Shown here in pieces: positions 18,184-26,184 of a DNA stretch of 35,104 bases (position 1 is its first letter; every line of letters starts with the position of its first letter). The notes beneath the pieces are model-generated. The model did not search any database. It was not told the origin of the DNA and worked only from the letters and a program-made list of their open reading frames with translations. Origin of the DNA: JAWXVD01 sp044425705 (lineage in GTDB: Bacteria; Bacillota; Clostridia; Lachnospirales; Lachnospiraceae); assembly GCA_044425705.1 (NCBI GenBank), contig JAWXVD010000022.1, positions 1 through 35,104 of the forward strand, written 5' to 3'. A program made the translations under genes and the position numbers.

Positions 18184-19140
18184 TTAAACATCTAGCAAAT
18201 AACGGATTTGTTCTACAACTGTTTCTGGTGATTCAAGTTGAGGATATTTGTTAGTATTATAAGAAGTGATAATTTCAATTGCAGGAAGCGTTTTTTTGTA
18301 TTGTTCTGCGCTTGTTAAATAATTAGGTGTTGAATCACTTGCGATAATAAAAATACTATTGTTTACGGTTTTTAGAGAGTGAAGGATATTAGTATTTACA
18401 TAATTCCCTTTTATGCTTGCATATAAAAATTTCGAAGCAAAACCGCCTAAATGTGCAGCCTCATGAAAATGTTTAATTTCGGAAGCTGTAATTAAATCTG
18501 GATTGTGATAAAAATTTCTTGTGATATTATTGATATAACTTTTCTTTTTGTTTCTCATATTGTAGATAAATGTTCCTATTATAGGCGTTTTTATAATAAG
18601 TTTAGAAAGTTTTGTTCTAGTGGTAGGGACTTTTGAAGTCTGACTTAAATCTCTTGGGTTAATACATATTAATCTGTTTATTATATTTTTGTCGTAAGTA
18701 GCACTCGTGATAGCAAGAGAAGAAGAGTAGGAACTTGCAACAATATCACACTTTTCCTTGACTACTTCATTGACAAAGTCTGTAATTAGTTGAACAAATA
18801 AGAAGTTTGTGTAGGTGATATTTGGTTTATCGGATCTCCCACAGCCAATTAAATCCATTGTATAAACTGTGTTTGTTTTACTTAGAGATTTAATAGTTTT
18901 GTGCCATTCATACGCAGAACTATAGTGCTCTAAGTCGTGAATTAATAGTACAGGTGAACCAGAACCTTCAGAAGTATAGTAAATTTTCCCGAACCTCCAG
19001 TTATAAAAAGTACCTCTGTTAGTATTTAGGTTGTTATCTAATGTAGAAGTGAGCGTAATTACACGGTTGATTATATGTAATACTAATGTTGTTGTGCCAG
19101 CTAATGCTAAAATTGTGGCAAATCTATTTTTGAAATTCAT
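18184..19140 (-). CDS. membrane-anchored alpha/beta-hydrolase-fold protein
   Basis: This 318-residue protein has an N-terminal hydrophobic segment (about 7-28), then the alpha/beta hydrolase outline: LLIHDLEHYSSAYEW (oxyanion region), TMDLIGCGRSDKP, the nucleophile elbow IVASSYSSS and the acid IIASDS (D269). The elbow has Ala and Ser where GxSxG has glycines (nucleophile would be S137). The usual catalytic histidine before P-x-L-E reads Lys (NKYPQLESPE, K298). It may be a weak or inactive enzyme; the substrate is unknown. It is transcribed against its neighbours and lies between the two parS sites. GGTGGGA precedes the ATG, and a TATAAT box is near 19166. Confidence 0.8.
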   Translation of the reverse strand: MNFKNRFATILALAGTTTLVLHIINRVITLTSTLDNNLNTNRGTFYNWRFGKIYYTSEGSGSPVLLIHDLEHYSSAYEWHKTIKSLSKTNTVYTMDLIGCGRSDKPNITYTNFLFVQLITDFVNEVVKEKCDIVASSYSSSLAITSATYDKNIINRLICINPRDLSQTSKVPTTRTKLSKLIIKTPIIGTFIYNMRNKKKSYINNITRNFYHNPDLITASEIKHFHEAAHLGGFASKFLYASIKGNYVNTNILHSLKTVNNSIFIIASDSTPNYLTSAEQYKKTLPAIEIITSYNTNKYPQLESPETVVEQIRYLLDV

Positions 19141-19260
19141 ATTATTCCCACCTTTCTCTATATATTATACTATAAATATGGTAAAATATAAAGAATTAGT
19201 ATTGTTAAATAACACAAAATATGAAGTGATTTACAGGAAAAAGTAAAAGAATATTAGAAA

Positions 19261-19276
19261 TGTTTCACGTGAAACA
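19261..19276. promoter_or_regulatory. parS: parS site 2
   Basis: This is a second perfect TGTTTCACGTGAAACA, in a 20-base palindrome (19259-19278). It lies about 30 bases before the parA -10 box and 64 bases before the parA ribosome site, so ParB bound here could repress its own operon. Confidence 0.95.
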
Positions 19277-19306
19277 TTAAAGGTAGAATTAAAAAGAAAA
19301 GAATGG

Positions 19307-19312
19307 TATAAT
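19307..19312 (+). promoter_or_regulatory. -10 box of the parAB promoter
   Basis: A perfect TATAAT lies 28 bases before the parA ATG. The -35 (TAGAAT at 17 bases) is poor. parS site 2 ends just upstream of it. Confidence 0.5.
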
Positions 19313-19339
19313 GTAAAAATGAGAAGAGGAGGTAATTAG

Positions 19340-20098
19340 ATGGGACGTATAATTTCTATAGCAAATCAGAAAGGTGGAGTTGGAAAAACAACAACTGCTA
19401 TAAATCTCGCAGCTTGTTTAGCGGAATGTAATAAAAAAGTACTTGCAGTTGATACTGATCCACAAGGTAATATGACGAGCGGCTTGAGTGTTAATAAAAA
19501 TGATTTGGAAAATTCAGTCTACGAATTACTTCTGGGAGAAATGGATATTCATAATGCTATAACACGAGAAGTCTATGAAAATCTCGATGTACTTGGTGCT
19601 AACGTTAACTTATCAGCAGTAGAAGTAGAATTAGCTGGTCGAGAAGAAGTACATTACATACTGAAAAAAGCACTTGAAGAAGTAAGAGAAGAGTATGATT
19701 TTATAATAATTGACTGTCCGCCATCGTTGAATTTACTAACTTTAAATTCAATGGTAGCATCAGATTCAGTTATAGTACCGATTCAATGTGAGTATTTTGC
19801 ACTGGAAGGATTGAGCCAGTTAATGCATACTATAAACCTAGTACAAGAAAGATTAAATCCAGAATTAAACATAGAAGGTGTTGTGTTTACTATGTATGAT
19901 GCTAGAACAAATCTTTCGTTGCAAGTAGTTGAAAATGTCAAAGATAACTTAGAACAGAATATTTATAAGACGATAATCCCTCGAAATATAAGATTAGCTG
20001 AAGCTCCGAGTCATGGCATGCCAATAAATATGTATGACAATAAATCTGTAGGTGCTGAACAATATAGAGCATTAGCACAAGAAGTAATTGAAAAATAA
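19340..20098 (+). CDS. parA: chromosome partitioning ATPase ParA/Soj
   Basis: This 252-residue deviant Walker ATPase binds DNA as an ATP dimer and drives origin segregation with ParB. In Bacillus it also regulates DnaA. It has the signature-lysine P-loop KGGVGKTTT (11-19), the DTDPQGN motif (39-44) and IIDCPPSL. An AGGAGG site is eight bases before the ATG. parB follows 58 bases later. Confidence 0.96.
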   Translation: MGRIISIANQKGGVGKTTTAINLAACLAECNKKVLAVDTDPQGNMTSGLSVNKNDLENSVYELLLGEMDIHNAITREVYENLDVLGANVNLSAVEVELAGREEVHYILKKALEEVREEYDFIIIDCPPSLNLLTLNSMVASDSVIVPIQCEYFALEGLSQLMHTINLVQERLNPELNIEGVVFTMYDARTNLSLQVVENVKDNLEQNIYKTIIPRNIRLAEAPSHGMPINMYDNKSVGAEQYRALAQEVIEK

Positions 20099-20156
20099 GG
20101 TGAAGTGTGACTACAAATCAGGATTAGTCTAATAACTGATCAGTTGGGAGAATAAA

Positions 20157-21104
20157 ATGGCGGTTAAAAAGAATGGGTTAGGAAAAGGGCTCGATAGTTT
20201 GATTCCAAAAAGTACTATAAAAACTAATGCTAAGAATAACGAAGTAGGGGTAAAACTTGAAAAAGAAATTAAAATAGAAAAAGTGGTTGAAACAATTGTT
20301 GAAGAAAAGATTGTGTACGGCGAACAAATGATGAAAGTATCTATGGTCGAACCGAATAGGGAGCAGCCAAGAAAACAGTTTGAAGAAGATTCACTTCTTG
20401 AATTGGCTGATTCATTAAAACAATACGGAGTTCTTCAACCACTCTTAGTTCAAAAGAAAAATGATTACTATGAGATAATTGCAGGGGAAAGGCGCTGGCG
20501 TGCTGCAAAGATTGCAGGATTAAAGGAAGTACCTGTTATAGTAAAAGAGTATACCGAACAAGAAGTTGTAGAAATTGCGTTGATTGAAAATATTCAACGA
20601 GAGAACTTAAATCCTATTGAAGAAGCAATGGCGTATAAAAAATTGTTAAATGAATATAATCTTAAACAAGATGAAATAGCAGAGCGTGTATCAAAGAGTA
20701 GAACTGCTGTAACAAACACTATGCGTTTACTTAAGTTAAGTGATCAAGTTCAACAAATGATAGTAGATGAGATGATATCAACAGGGCATGCAAGAGCATT
20801 ATTGGCAATAGAAGACGAAACTTACCAATATCAATTAGCTCAAAAGATCTTTGATGAAAAATTAAGTGTTCGAGAAGTAGAAAAATTAATTAAAGAATTG
20901 AAGAAGCCAATAAAAGAGAAAGTAAAAGAAAAGTCTGTTGAAAATAAATTCGTTTATGATGATTTAGAAAATAAAATGAATCAAATATTAGGAACAAAAG
21001 TAAATATTAAGCAAAAAAATAATAAAGGTAAAATAGAAATTGAATATTATTCGCCAGAAGAGCTCGAACATATATTCGATTTACTGATGTCTATAAAAGG
21101 TTAG
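20157..21104 (+). CDS. parB: chromosome partitioning CTPase ParB/Spo0J
   Basis: ParB binds parS and spreads as a CTP-dependent clamp. The 315-residue protein has the N-terminal ParA-stimulating peptide GLGKGLDSLIP (7-17), the CTP-binding GERRWRAAK and ENIQRENLNPIEE boxes, a helix-turn-helix (YNLKQDEIAERVSKSRTAVTN) and a C-terminal dimerisation domain after a Lys-rich linker. A 12-base palindrome AACTGATCAGTT (20134-20145) touches its ribosome site. Two cognate parS sites lie upstream. Confidence 0.96.
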   Translation: MAVKKNGLGKGLDSLIPKSTIKTNAKNNEVGVKLEKEIKIEKVVETIVEEKIVYGEQMMKVSMVEPNREQPRKQFEEDSLLELADSLKQYGVLQPLLVQKKNDYYEIIAGERRWRAAKIAGLKEVPVIVKEYTEQEVVEIALIENIQRENLNPIEEAMAYKKLLNEYNLKQDEIAERVSKSRTAVTNTMRLLKLSDQVQQMIVDEMISTGHARALLAIEDETYQYQLAQKIFDEKLSVREVEKLIKELKKPIKEKVKEKSVENKFVYDDLENKMNQILGTKVNIKQKNNKGKIEIEYYSPEELEHIFDLLMSIKG

Positions 21105-21112
21105 GAGAGTAC

Positions 21113-21646
21113 ATGGAAAATAGTATATTGTTTGAGTTGGGGTTTGATCCGTTCTACCTGATAATATTTTTGTTTATATTGATAATATTATTATTCGGGC
21201 TTTTAGTGAGTTCAAATATGCAATACAAAAGGTTGAAGTTGAGTTACAATACATTTATGAGAGGAAAAGATGCTAAATCATTAGAGGAAAGTATGGCAAA
21301 ACGTTTCCACGTTTTAGATGATGTAATGTCGATTTGTAAACAAAATAAAGAAGACATTAGAGGATTAAATAAAAGTATTCAAAGAGATTATCAAAAAGTG
21401 GGAATTGTTAAATATGATGCATTTCTTGAAATGGGTGGAAACTTAAGTTTTGTGCTGACATTGCTAGATGCAAGAGATAACGGATTTATAATGAATGCTA
21501 TGCACAGCAGAGAAGGGTGCTACACTTATGTGAAAGAAATAGTGAAAGGTAAGAGTTATATCGAGCTTTCTGCAGAAGAGAGCGAATCGTTAGAAAAAGC
21601 AATTTTCCAAGAATCTTATGGTCTAGATATAGAAGTGATTAAATAA
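21113..21646 (+). CDS. DUF4446 family membrane protein
   Basis: This 177-residue protein has one strong N-terminal membrane segment (about 13-32, FYLIIFLFILIILLFGLLV), a helical region and a soluble domain with KVGIVKYDAFLEMGGNLSFVLTLLD, the hallmark of DUF4446. The function is unknown. It starts eight bases after parB and is probably in the parAB operon, as in many Clostridia. Confidence 0.85.
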   Translation: MENSILFELGFDPFYLIIFLFILIILLFGLLVSSNMQYKRLKLSYNTFMRGKDAKSLEESMAKRFHVLDDVMSICKQNKEDIRGLNKSIQRDYQKVGIVKYDAFLEMGGNLSFVLTLLDARDNGFIMNAMHSREGCYTYVKEIVKGKSYIELSAEESESLEKAIFQESYGLDIEVIK

Positions 21647-21738
21647 TAAGCATCAATTAAGGATAGGTTTAAAAGACAACAAAAATGGATAGTAATAAAA
21701 AGTGATAATAGATAATAATAGAAGAGTGAGGAAATAAA

Positions 21739-23022
21739 ATGTTAGATATTAAATTTGTAAGAAGCAACCCAGATGTAGTAAGAGAAAATATTAAAAAGAA
21801 ATTTCAAGATGACAAGCTAGCTTTAGTTGATGAATTGTTGGTGTTAGATCAAACAAACCGCGACATTAAAGGTGAAGTTGAATCATTACGTGCTAATAAG
21901 AATAAAATCTCAAAACAAATAGGAGCACTTATGGCTCAAGGAAAAAAAGAAGAAGCAGAAGAGGTAAAAGCCGAAATAGCAAAAGAAGGTTCAAGAATTG
22001 ATGAACTAAGTGTTCAGGAGAAGGATGTGGAAGAGCGTATCCTTAAAATAATGATGACGATTCCAAATATCATAGATGATTCTGTACCGATTGGTAAAGA
22101 CGATAGCGAGAATGTGGAGATTCAAAGATATGGTGAAGCATTTATTCCAGAATTTGAGATTCCATATCATACAGAGATTATGGAAAAGTTCGATGGAATT
22201 GATATTGAAAGCGCAGGAAAAGTAGCAGGTAACGGATTCTATTACTTAATGGGTGACATTGCACGATTACATTCAGCAGTGATTTCATATGCTAGAGATT
22301 TTATGATAGATAGAGGATTTACGTATTGTATTCCACCATACATGATTAGAAGCAACGTAGTTACTGGAGTAATGAGTTTTGCTGAAATGGATGCTATGAT
22401 GTATAAGATTGAAGGGGAAGATCTTTACCTTATCGGAACAAGTGAGCATTCAATGATTGGTAAATTTATTGATAATATTATACCAGAAGAAAAATTACCA
22501 CAAACATTAACAAGTTACTCACCATGCTTCCGTAAAGAAAAAGGAGCACATGGTATAGAAGAAAGAGGCGTTTATAGAATACATCAATTTGAAAAACAAG
22601 AAATGATAGTTGTTTGTAAACCAGAAGAGAGTATGAAATGGTATGATGTGATGTGGAAAAATACTGTTGATTTATTCCAGTCTTTAGATATATCTGTAAG
22701 AACTCTAGAGTGTTGTTCAGGAGACTTGGCAGATCTAAAGGTTAAATCTGTGGACGTAGAAGCATGGTCACCAAGACAACAAAAATATTTTGAAGTAGGA
22801 AGTTGTTCGAACTTAGGAGAAGCACAAGCAAGAAGACTTAAAATACGTGTAAATGGTGAAGATGGAAATAAGTATTTTGCACATACATTAAATAATACAG
22901 TTGTTGCACCACCACGAATGTTAATTGCATTTTTGGAAAATAACTTACAAGCAGATGGTACAGTAAAAATTCCAGAAGCTTTAAGACCATATATGGGTGG
23001 AAAAGAATTCATTGGTAAATAA
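21739..23022 (+). CDS. serS: seryl-tRNA synthetase
   Basis: This class II synthetase charges tRNA-Ser. The 427-residue protein has the N-terminal long coiled-coil arm (about 25-105) that grips the tRNA-Ser variable arm, then the catalytic core with motif 2 (SPCFRKEKGAHGIEERGVYRIHQFEKQE) and motif 3 (NNTVVAPPRMLIAFLE). The substrate loop reads GTSEHSMIGKF where many enzymes have TAEVPL. No T-box or other riboswitch is visible in the 92-base gap upstream. GAGTGAGG is its ribosome site. Confidence 0.95.
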   Translation: MLDIKFVRSNPDVVRENIKKKFQDDKLALVDELLVLDQTNRDIKGEVESLRANKNKISKQIGALMAQGKKEEAEEVKAEIAKEGSRIDELSVQEKDVEERILKIMMTIPNIIDDSVPIGKDDSENVEIQRYGEAFIPEFEIPYHTEIMEKFDGIDIESAGKVAGNGFYYLMGDIARLHSAVISYARDFMIDRGFTYCIPPYMIRSNVVTGVMSFAEMDAMMYKIEGEDLYLIGTSEHSMIGKFIDNIIPEEKLPQTLTSYSPCFRKEKGAHGIEERGVYRIHQFEKQEMIVVCKPEESMKWYDVMWKNTVDLFQSLDISVRTLECCSGDLADLKVKSVDVEAWSPRQQKYFEVGSCSNLGEAQARRLKIRVNGEDGNKYFAHTLNNTVVAPPRMLIAFLENNLQADGTVKIPEALRPYMGGKEFIGK

Positions 23023-23064
23023 ATTGATATCATAAAATTTTTAGATCATTAAAAAGGAAAAAGA

Positions 23065-23946
23065 ATGCATCAATATTTAAGAGCAATTGGGTTTGGGGAT
23101 ATCCAAACAAAAAGAGTAGAACGAGAATTGTTACAAGAAGTGGAAGAGAACTTTGAATACAATCAAACAATAAGATTAGCAAACGAAGATTATAGAGAAT
23201 ACCGGAAAAAGTTCGGTGAGAATATTGGGATTGTAATGTGTGGAGAAATTAACCAATCTGAAGAGTTTCAGAGAGAATATCACTTTCCATATCTTGAATC
23301 AAAGACAGTAAGCTCATATGCTGATATTATTGTGGATAAACGGAAAGATACAGAATCTTATATGGGGATATGTGAGGATGTAAGAATAGGTGTAAATCTA
23401 ATATTTTATTTACAAAATCCTGTAGAATACATGAAAGAGCTTCAAGATAATACATTATCAAGAAAAGGGAGTTCGGTGTCTCTCGCAGCACTTTCATTAT
23501 CTGGAACCGTACTTTTTCCGATAAAAAAAACACCAGTAATGGTTCAAGAAAGTAAAGAACAATCAAAGAATCGTCATAAATTACTTATAGCAGCAAGAAA
23601 AGGGGATTCATTAGCGGTGGATTCATTGGCGATGGAAGATATAGAGACATATAATAAAATTTCTAAAATGATTTTATGTAACGATGTATTTAGCATTGTT
23701 GATACTTATTTTATACCGTATGGAGTTGAGTGTGATGAATACTCAATTATGGGTGAAATCAAAGAATTAAGAAAAGTAGAGAATGAATGCACGGGACAAG
23801 AACTATATCATATGGTGTTAGAAATTAATGAAATGTATATAGAACTGTGTGTTCCCAAAGATGGTGTTTTAGGAGAACCAGAGGTGGGAAGGCGATTCAA
23901 GTCAGTTGTATGGTTGCAAGGGAAGATTAATTTTCCTCAAAAGTAG
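23065..23946 (+). CDS. DUF3881 family protein
   Basis: This 293-residue soluble protein starts MHQYLRAIGF, the typical opening of DUF3881 proteins, which I know mainly from Lachnospiraceae. There is no signal peptide, membrane segment or recognisable catalytic motif. The function is unknown. It lies 42 bases after serS on the same strand and 30 bases before the transglutaminase-like gene, so the three may be one operon. Confidence 0.75.
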   Translation: MHQYLRAIGFGDIQTKRVERELLQEVEENFEYNQTIRLANEDYREYRKKFGENIGIVMCGEINQSEEFQREYHFPYLESKTVSSYADIIVDKRKDTESYMGICEDVRIGVNLIFYLQNPVEYMKELQDNTLSRKGSSVSLAALSLSGTVLFPIKKTPVMVQESKEQSKNRHKLLIAARKGDSLAVDSLAMEDIETYNKISKMILCNDVFSIVDTYFIPYGVECDEYSIMGEIKELRKVENECTGQELYHMVLEINEMYIELCVPKDGVLGEPEVGRRFKSVVWLQGKINFPQK

Positions 23947-23976
23947 TTATAGAAAAAATAGTTATAAGGATGTAAA

Positions 23977-25200
23977 ATGATAAGACGTTTATTAATAACA
24001 TTTTGTATGATAGGAATTATTTATGTAGGGTATACAAAAATAGATTTATCAATATTATCGAATAAACCTATTGAAATAATTCCATTAGAAATAGTAGAAG
24101 AAACAACAGAATCTGATATATTCGATGCATTTTCGGATGAAATACTAGAAGAACGTAGTGAAAGTTTAAACATTGATAATTACTATTATTACCTACTAAA
24201 TAATCAAGAGAAAAGTTTGTATCAAGACATGGTCGAAGCGTATTTTAATTACAACACTACAATAGATTTAAGTGTGTATTATAGTGATATGGAAAATGAT
24301 GCTGTACAAAAAGTTCACTGGTACGTGCTGTTGGATTATCCTGAAATATTTTGGGTGGGAACTGAAAATAAAGTGACCTATATAGAGACTGAGGATGGTA
24401 AATCGTTAAAAGAACTGAATGTAACGAATTATTATAGCGAAGACGAAATAATAATATATGAAGAAAGTTTAAGCCAAAAATTCACATGGATCAATCAAAT
24501 TGTGGGTGAGGCAGAAACAGATTATGACAAAGCACTTGCTATCTATGAATACATTATATGGAACTGTACCTATGATGATGTATATGATAACGAATTAGAA
24601 GAAGCGGAGAGTGCAACAATAATTGGAGTTCTGCTAAATGGGGAGGCGATATGCTCAGGGTATGCTAAGGCATATAGCTATCTGTTAAACTTATTAGATA
24701 TTGAAACTATTTCAGTAGTGGGCTATGCAGAAGGTAATGGTCACGAGTGGAACATAATAGTGTTGGATGGTGAGTTTTATCATGTTGATAGTACATGGGG
24801 AGATCCGTTGTTAGAAGAATATGATGAGGATTATATTTCGTATGACTATTTCTGCCTGACAAGTGAGTTGATAAACCGCACACATACAGAAATGGAAGAT
24901 ATTATTTATCCGATTTGTACCGCAGAAACTTATAACTATTATACGTACAATGACTTATATTTTGATTACTACAACTATGATTTGTTTTCAGCGAAAGTAG
25001 CAGAGTTATTTAATTCGGGAGTTAGCAATATGACTTTTCGTTTTGGATCCAAAGAAGAATATGATATAGCAGTTACAGCGTTGATAGAAGAAGATTTAGG
25101 AAAGATAGTATACTCATACACGGATATCCTTGCAAATGAATGCGGTTATCGGTTGAATGAAGAGTTATATTTAATATCATTAGAATTTGTTTTTAAATAA
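23977..25200 (+). CDS. exported transglutaminase-like protein
   Basis: This 407-residue protein has an N-terminal membrane or signal-anchor segment (about 4-19) and an outward-facing, very acidic, Tyr-rich body. A transglutaminase-core triad is visible: C226 in GEAICSGYAKA, H256 in GNGHEWNIIV and D271 in HVDSTWGD. Such domains act as cysteine proteases or crosslinkers at the cell surface. The substrate is unknown. It lies beside the tRNA-Arg locus where the island is inserted. Confidence 0.85.
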   Translation: MIRRLLITFCMIGIIYVGYTKIDLSILSNKPIEIIPLEIVEETTESDIFDAFSDEILEERSESLNIDNYYYYLLNNQEKSLYQDMVEAYFNYNTTIDLSVYYSDMENDAVQKVHWYVLLDYPEIFWVGTENKVTYIETEDGKSLKELNVTNYYSEDEIIIYEESLSQKFTWINQIVGEAETDYDKALAIYEYIIWNCTYDDVYDNELEEAESATIIGVLLNGEAICSGYAKAYSYLLNLLDIETISVVGYAEGNGHEWNIIVLDGEFYHVDSTWGDPLLEEYDEDYISYDYFCLTSELINRTHTEMEDIIYPICTAETYNYYTYNDLYFDYYNYDLFSAKVAELFNSGVSNMTFRFGSKEEYDIAVTALIEEDLGKIVYSYTDILANECGYRLNEELYLISLEFVFK

Positions 25201-25207
25201 TATATAT

Positions 25208-25219
25208 CCCCGAAAGGGG
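25208..25219. repeat. small GNRA-type hairpin
   Basis: CCCC-GAAA-GGGG lies between the transglutaminase-like gene and the broken tRNA. It has no T-run, so it is a weak terminator at best. Confidence 0.4.
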
Positions 25220-25224
25220 AACAG

Positions 25225-25263
25225 GTCCTCTTAGTAAAATGGATATTACGAGCCCCTCCTAAG
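25225..25263 (+). pseudogene. 5' half of a disrupted tRNA-Arg(CCT)
   Basis: The acceptor strand GTCCTCT (25225-25231), the D-arm GTAA/TTAC (234-237 and 246-249), the anticodon 5' strand AGCCC and the loop CTCCTAA are all present. After 25263 the tRNA stops: GTGGT replaces the expected GGGCT, and there is no T-arm. The missing half, with complementary acceptor strand AGGGGAC, is at 29563-29603. Confidence 0.9.
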
Positions 25264-25286
25264 TGGTAGGGATTCGTATCGTTTTT
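25248..25286 (+). terminator. chimeric terminator at the left junction
   Basis: ACGAGCCCCT of the tRNA half (25248-25257) pairs with AGGGATTCGT of the island (25268-25277), with one mismatch and one wobble. GTTTTT follows at 25281-25286. The hairpin exists only because host and island DNA are joined. Confidence 0.5.
25256..25263 (+). repeat. left attachment core (attL)
   Basis: CTCCTAAG is the anticodon loop plus one base. The same eight bases are at the right junction (29563-29570). Flanking bases differ on both sides. Confidence 0.75.
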
Positions 25287-25295
25287 CTTAGAGAA

Positions 25296-25324
25296 TTATA
25301 AGGTATTGTAGAATGTTTTATAGT
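25296..25324 (+). promoter_or_regulatory. possible promoter of the island tRNA
   Basis: TTATAA (25296-25301) and TATAGT (25319-25324) are 17 bases apart and end 13 bases before the tRNA. The -35 is weak. Confidence 0.4.
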
Positions 25325-25337
25325 CTATAAAAAGCAT

Positions 25338-25411
25338 GTCCTTGTAGCTCAGTGGAAAGAGCGGTGCCCTCCTAAGGCACGCCAGCGGAGGTTCGACTCC
25401 TCTCAGGGACG
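25338..25411 (+). tRNA. tRNA-Arg(CCT) carried by the island
   Basis: The cloverleaf is complete. The acceptor GTCCTTG (25338-25344) pairs with CAGGGAC (25404-25410). The D-stem is GCTC/GAGC, the anticodon stem GTGCC/GGCAC with loop CTCCTAA (CCT, reading AGG), and the T-stem GGAGG/CCTCT with loop TTCGACT. The discriminator is G and CCA is not encoded. Outside the anticodon loop it differs widely from the broken resident tRNA-Arg(CCT). It lies inside the inserted DNA and has its own terminator. Confidence 0.95.
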
Positions 25412-25422
25412 TTATTAAGTGC

Positions 25423-25463
25423 AGAAATACCGTAAAATCAATGGTTTTACGGCATTTCTTTTT
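25423..25463 (+). terminator. terminator of the island tRNA-Arg
   Basis: AGAAAT-A-CCGTAAAA and TTTTACGG-C-ATTTCT form a stem with a single mismatch (25423-25458), followed by TTTTT. Confidence 0.85.
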
Positions 25464-25504
25464 GGGTAAACAAATGTTAGAAATAAAGATAAAATAATAC
25501 CCAG

Positions 25505-25530
25505 TTGCTAATCACTTGCTAAGTGCTAAT
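25505..25530 (+). repeat. left arm-type repeats of the island
   Basis: TTGCTAAT (25505-25512) is followed 11 bases on by TTGCTAAG (25516-25523), then GTGCTAAT (25523-25530). The same pair with the same spacing is at the right end. They are probably arm-type binding sites for the integrase or its accessory factor. Confidence 0.6.
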
Positions 25531-25545
25531 ATTTAGGGGAAGTAG

Positions 25546-26184
25546 TTATGATATTTCCACCAAAAACTGCTCAATTAACTCATACACATTGGTATAAGGA
25601 TTCATTTCATTAATATTTGCATATATGGTTTTTCCTTCTGCTTCATATATAGCAGCAAGAGCTTTCGCATTATCGATAGCTTTCTCAATATCCCCGTTTA
25701 TGATAATTTCTCGGGTTATCCCTTTATGACCTTTTTTATATTTTCTACGTAGATATTCAGATAATTTAGCACGAATTTTTTGCTTCGTTAATTTCACCTC
25801 TACATCTTCAAAATGCATTAATAGCCATGTTTCAAATAAGTGATTTGATATAAGTAATTTATAATCACCAGCTTCATTTATTACTGTTTGGATAGTGGGG
25901 GGAGCATCACAGTCAAACACTAAATATTTACCATGATTTTTATACTTGCGATTATTATCCTCGCTAGCCAGAAAGTTGTTTGCACAATTTAATACAGATT
26001 GTGCATTACCATCCGCTGATTCAAGAATTACCTCAATATCAGTGAATTTATTTTTGTTGATAATTTCGGCAAAGTAATTAAAATAATATTTCTCAGTCTT
26101 GCCTTCGCAAAATACAATGATTTTACCTATATTTAATTTTTTTGTTTGAGACAAGCGCTGTGCAGAAAGTACTGTTCTACCCAT
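25546..26184 (-). CDS. RloB-like TOPRIM-fold protein (AbiLii-type)
   Basis: This 212-residue protein shows the TOPRIM pattern: a glutamate in VFCEGKTEKYYF (E27) and a DxD in LVFDCDAPP (91-93). NHLFETWLLMHF (114-125), typical of RloB proteins, follows. RloB homologues pair with RloA-like ATPases in abortive infection (lactococcal AbiL). Whether this one cuts nucleic acid is inferred. GTG codons at 26196 and 26193 are in frame, but AGGTGG eight bases before the ATG at 26184 favours this start. The start overlaps the ATPase stop by eight bases, so translation is coupled. Confidence 0.8.
   Translation of the reverse strand: MGRTVLSAQRLSQTKKLNIGKIIVFCEGKTEKYYFNYFAEIINKNKFTDIEVILESADGNAQSVLNCANNFLASEDNNRKYKNHGKYLVFDCDAPPTIQTVINEAGDYKLLISNHLFETWLLMHFEDVEVKLTKQKIRAKLSEYLRRKYKKGHKGITREIIINGDIEKAIDNAKALAAIYEAEGKTIYANINEMNPYTNVYELIEQFLVEIS

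Noticed and set aside
21647..21738. T-box leader for serS
   Set aside because: The 92-base gap has no T-box sequence, specifier stem or terminator.
25208..25290. Riboswitch or SRP-type RNA after the transglutaminase-like gene
   Set aside because: The structure is fully explained by a small GNRA hairpin, the 5' half of a broken tRNA-Arg and a junction terminator.
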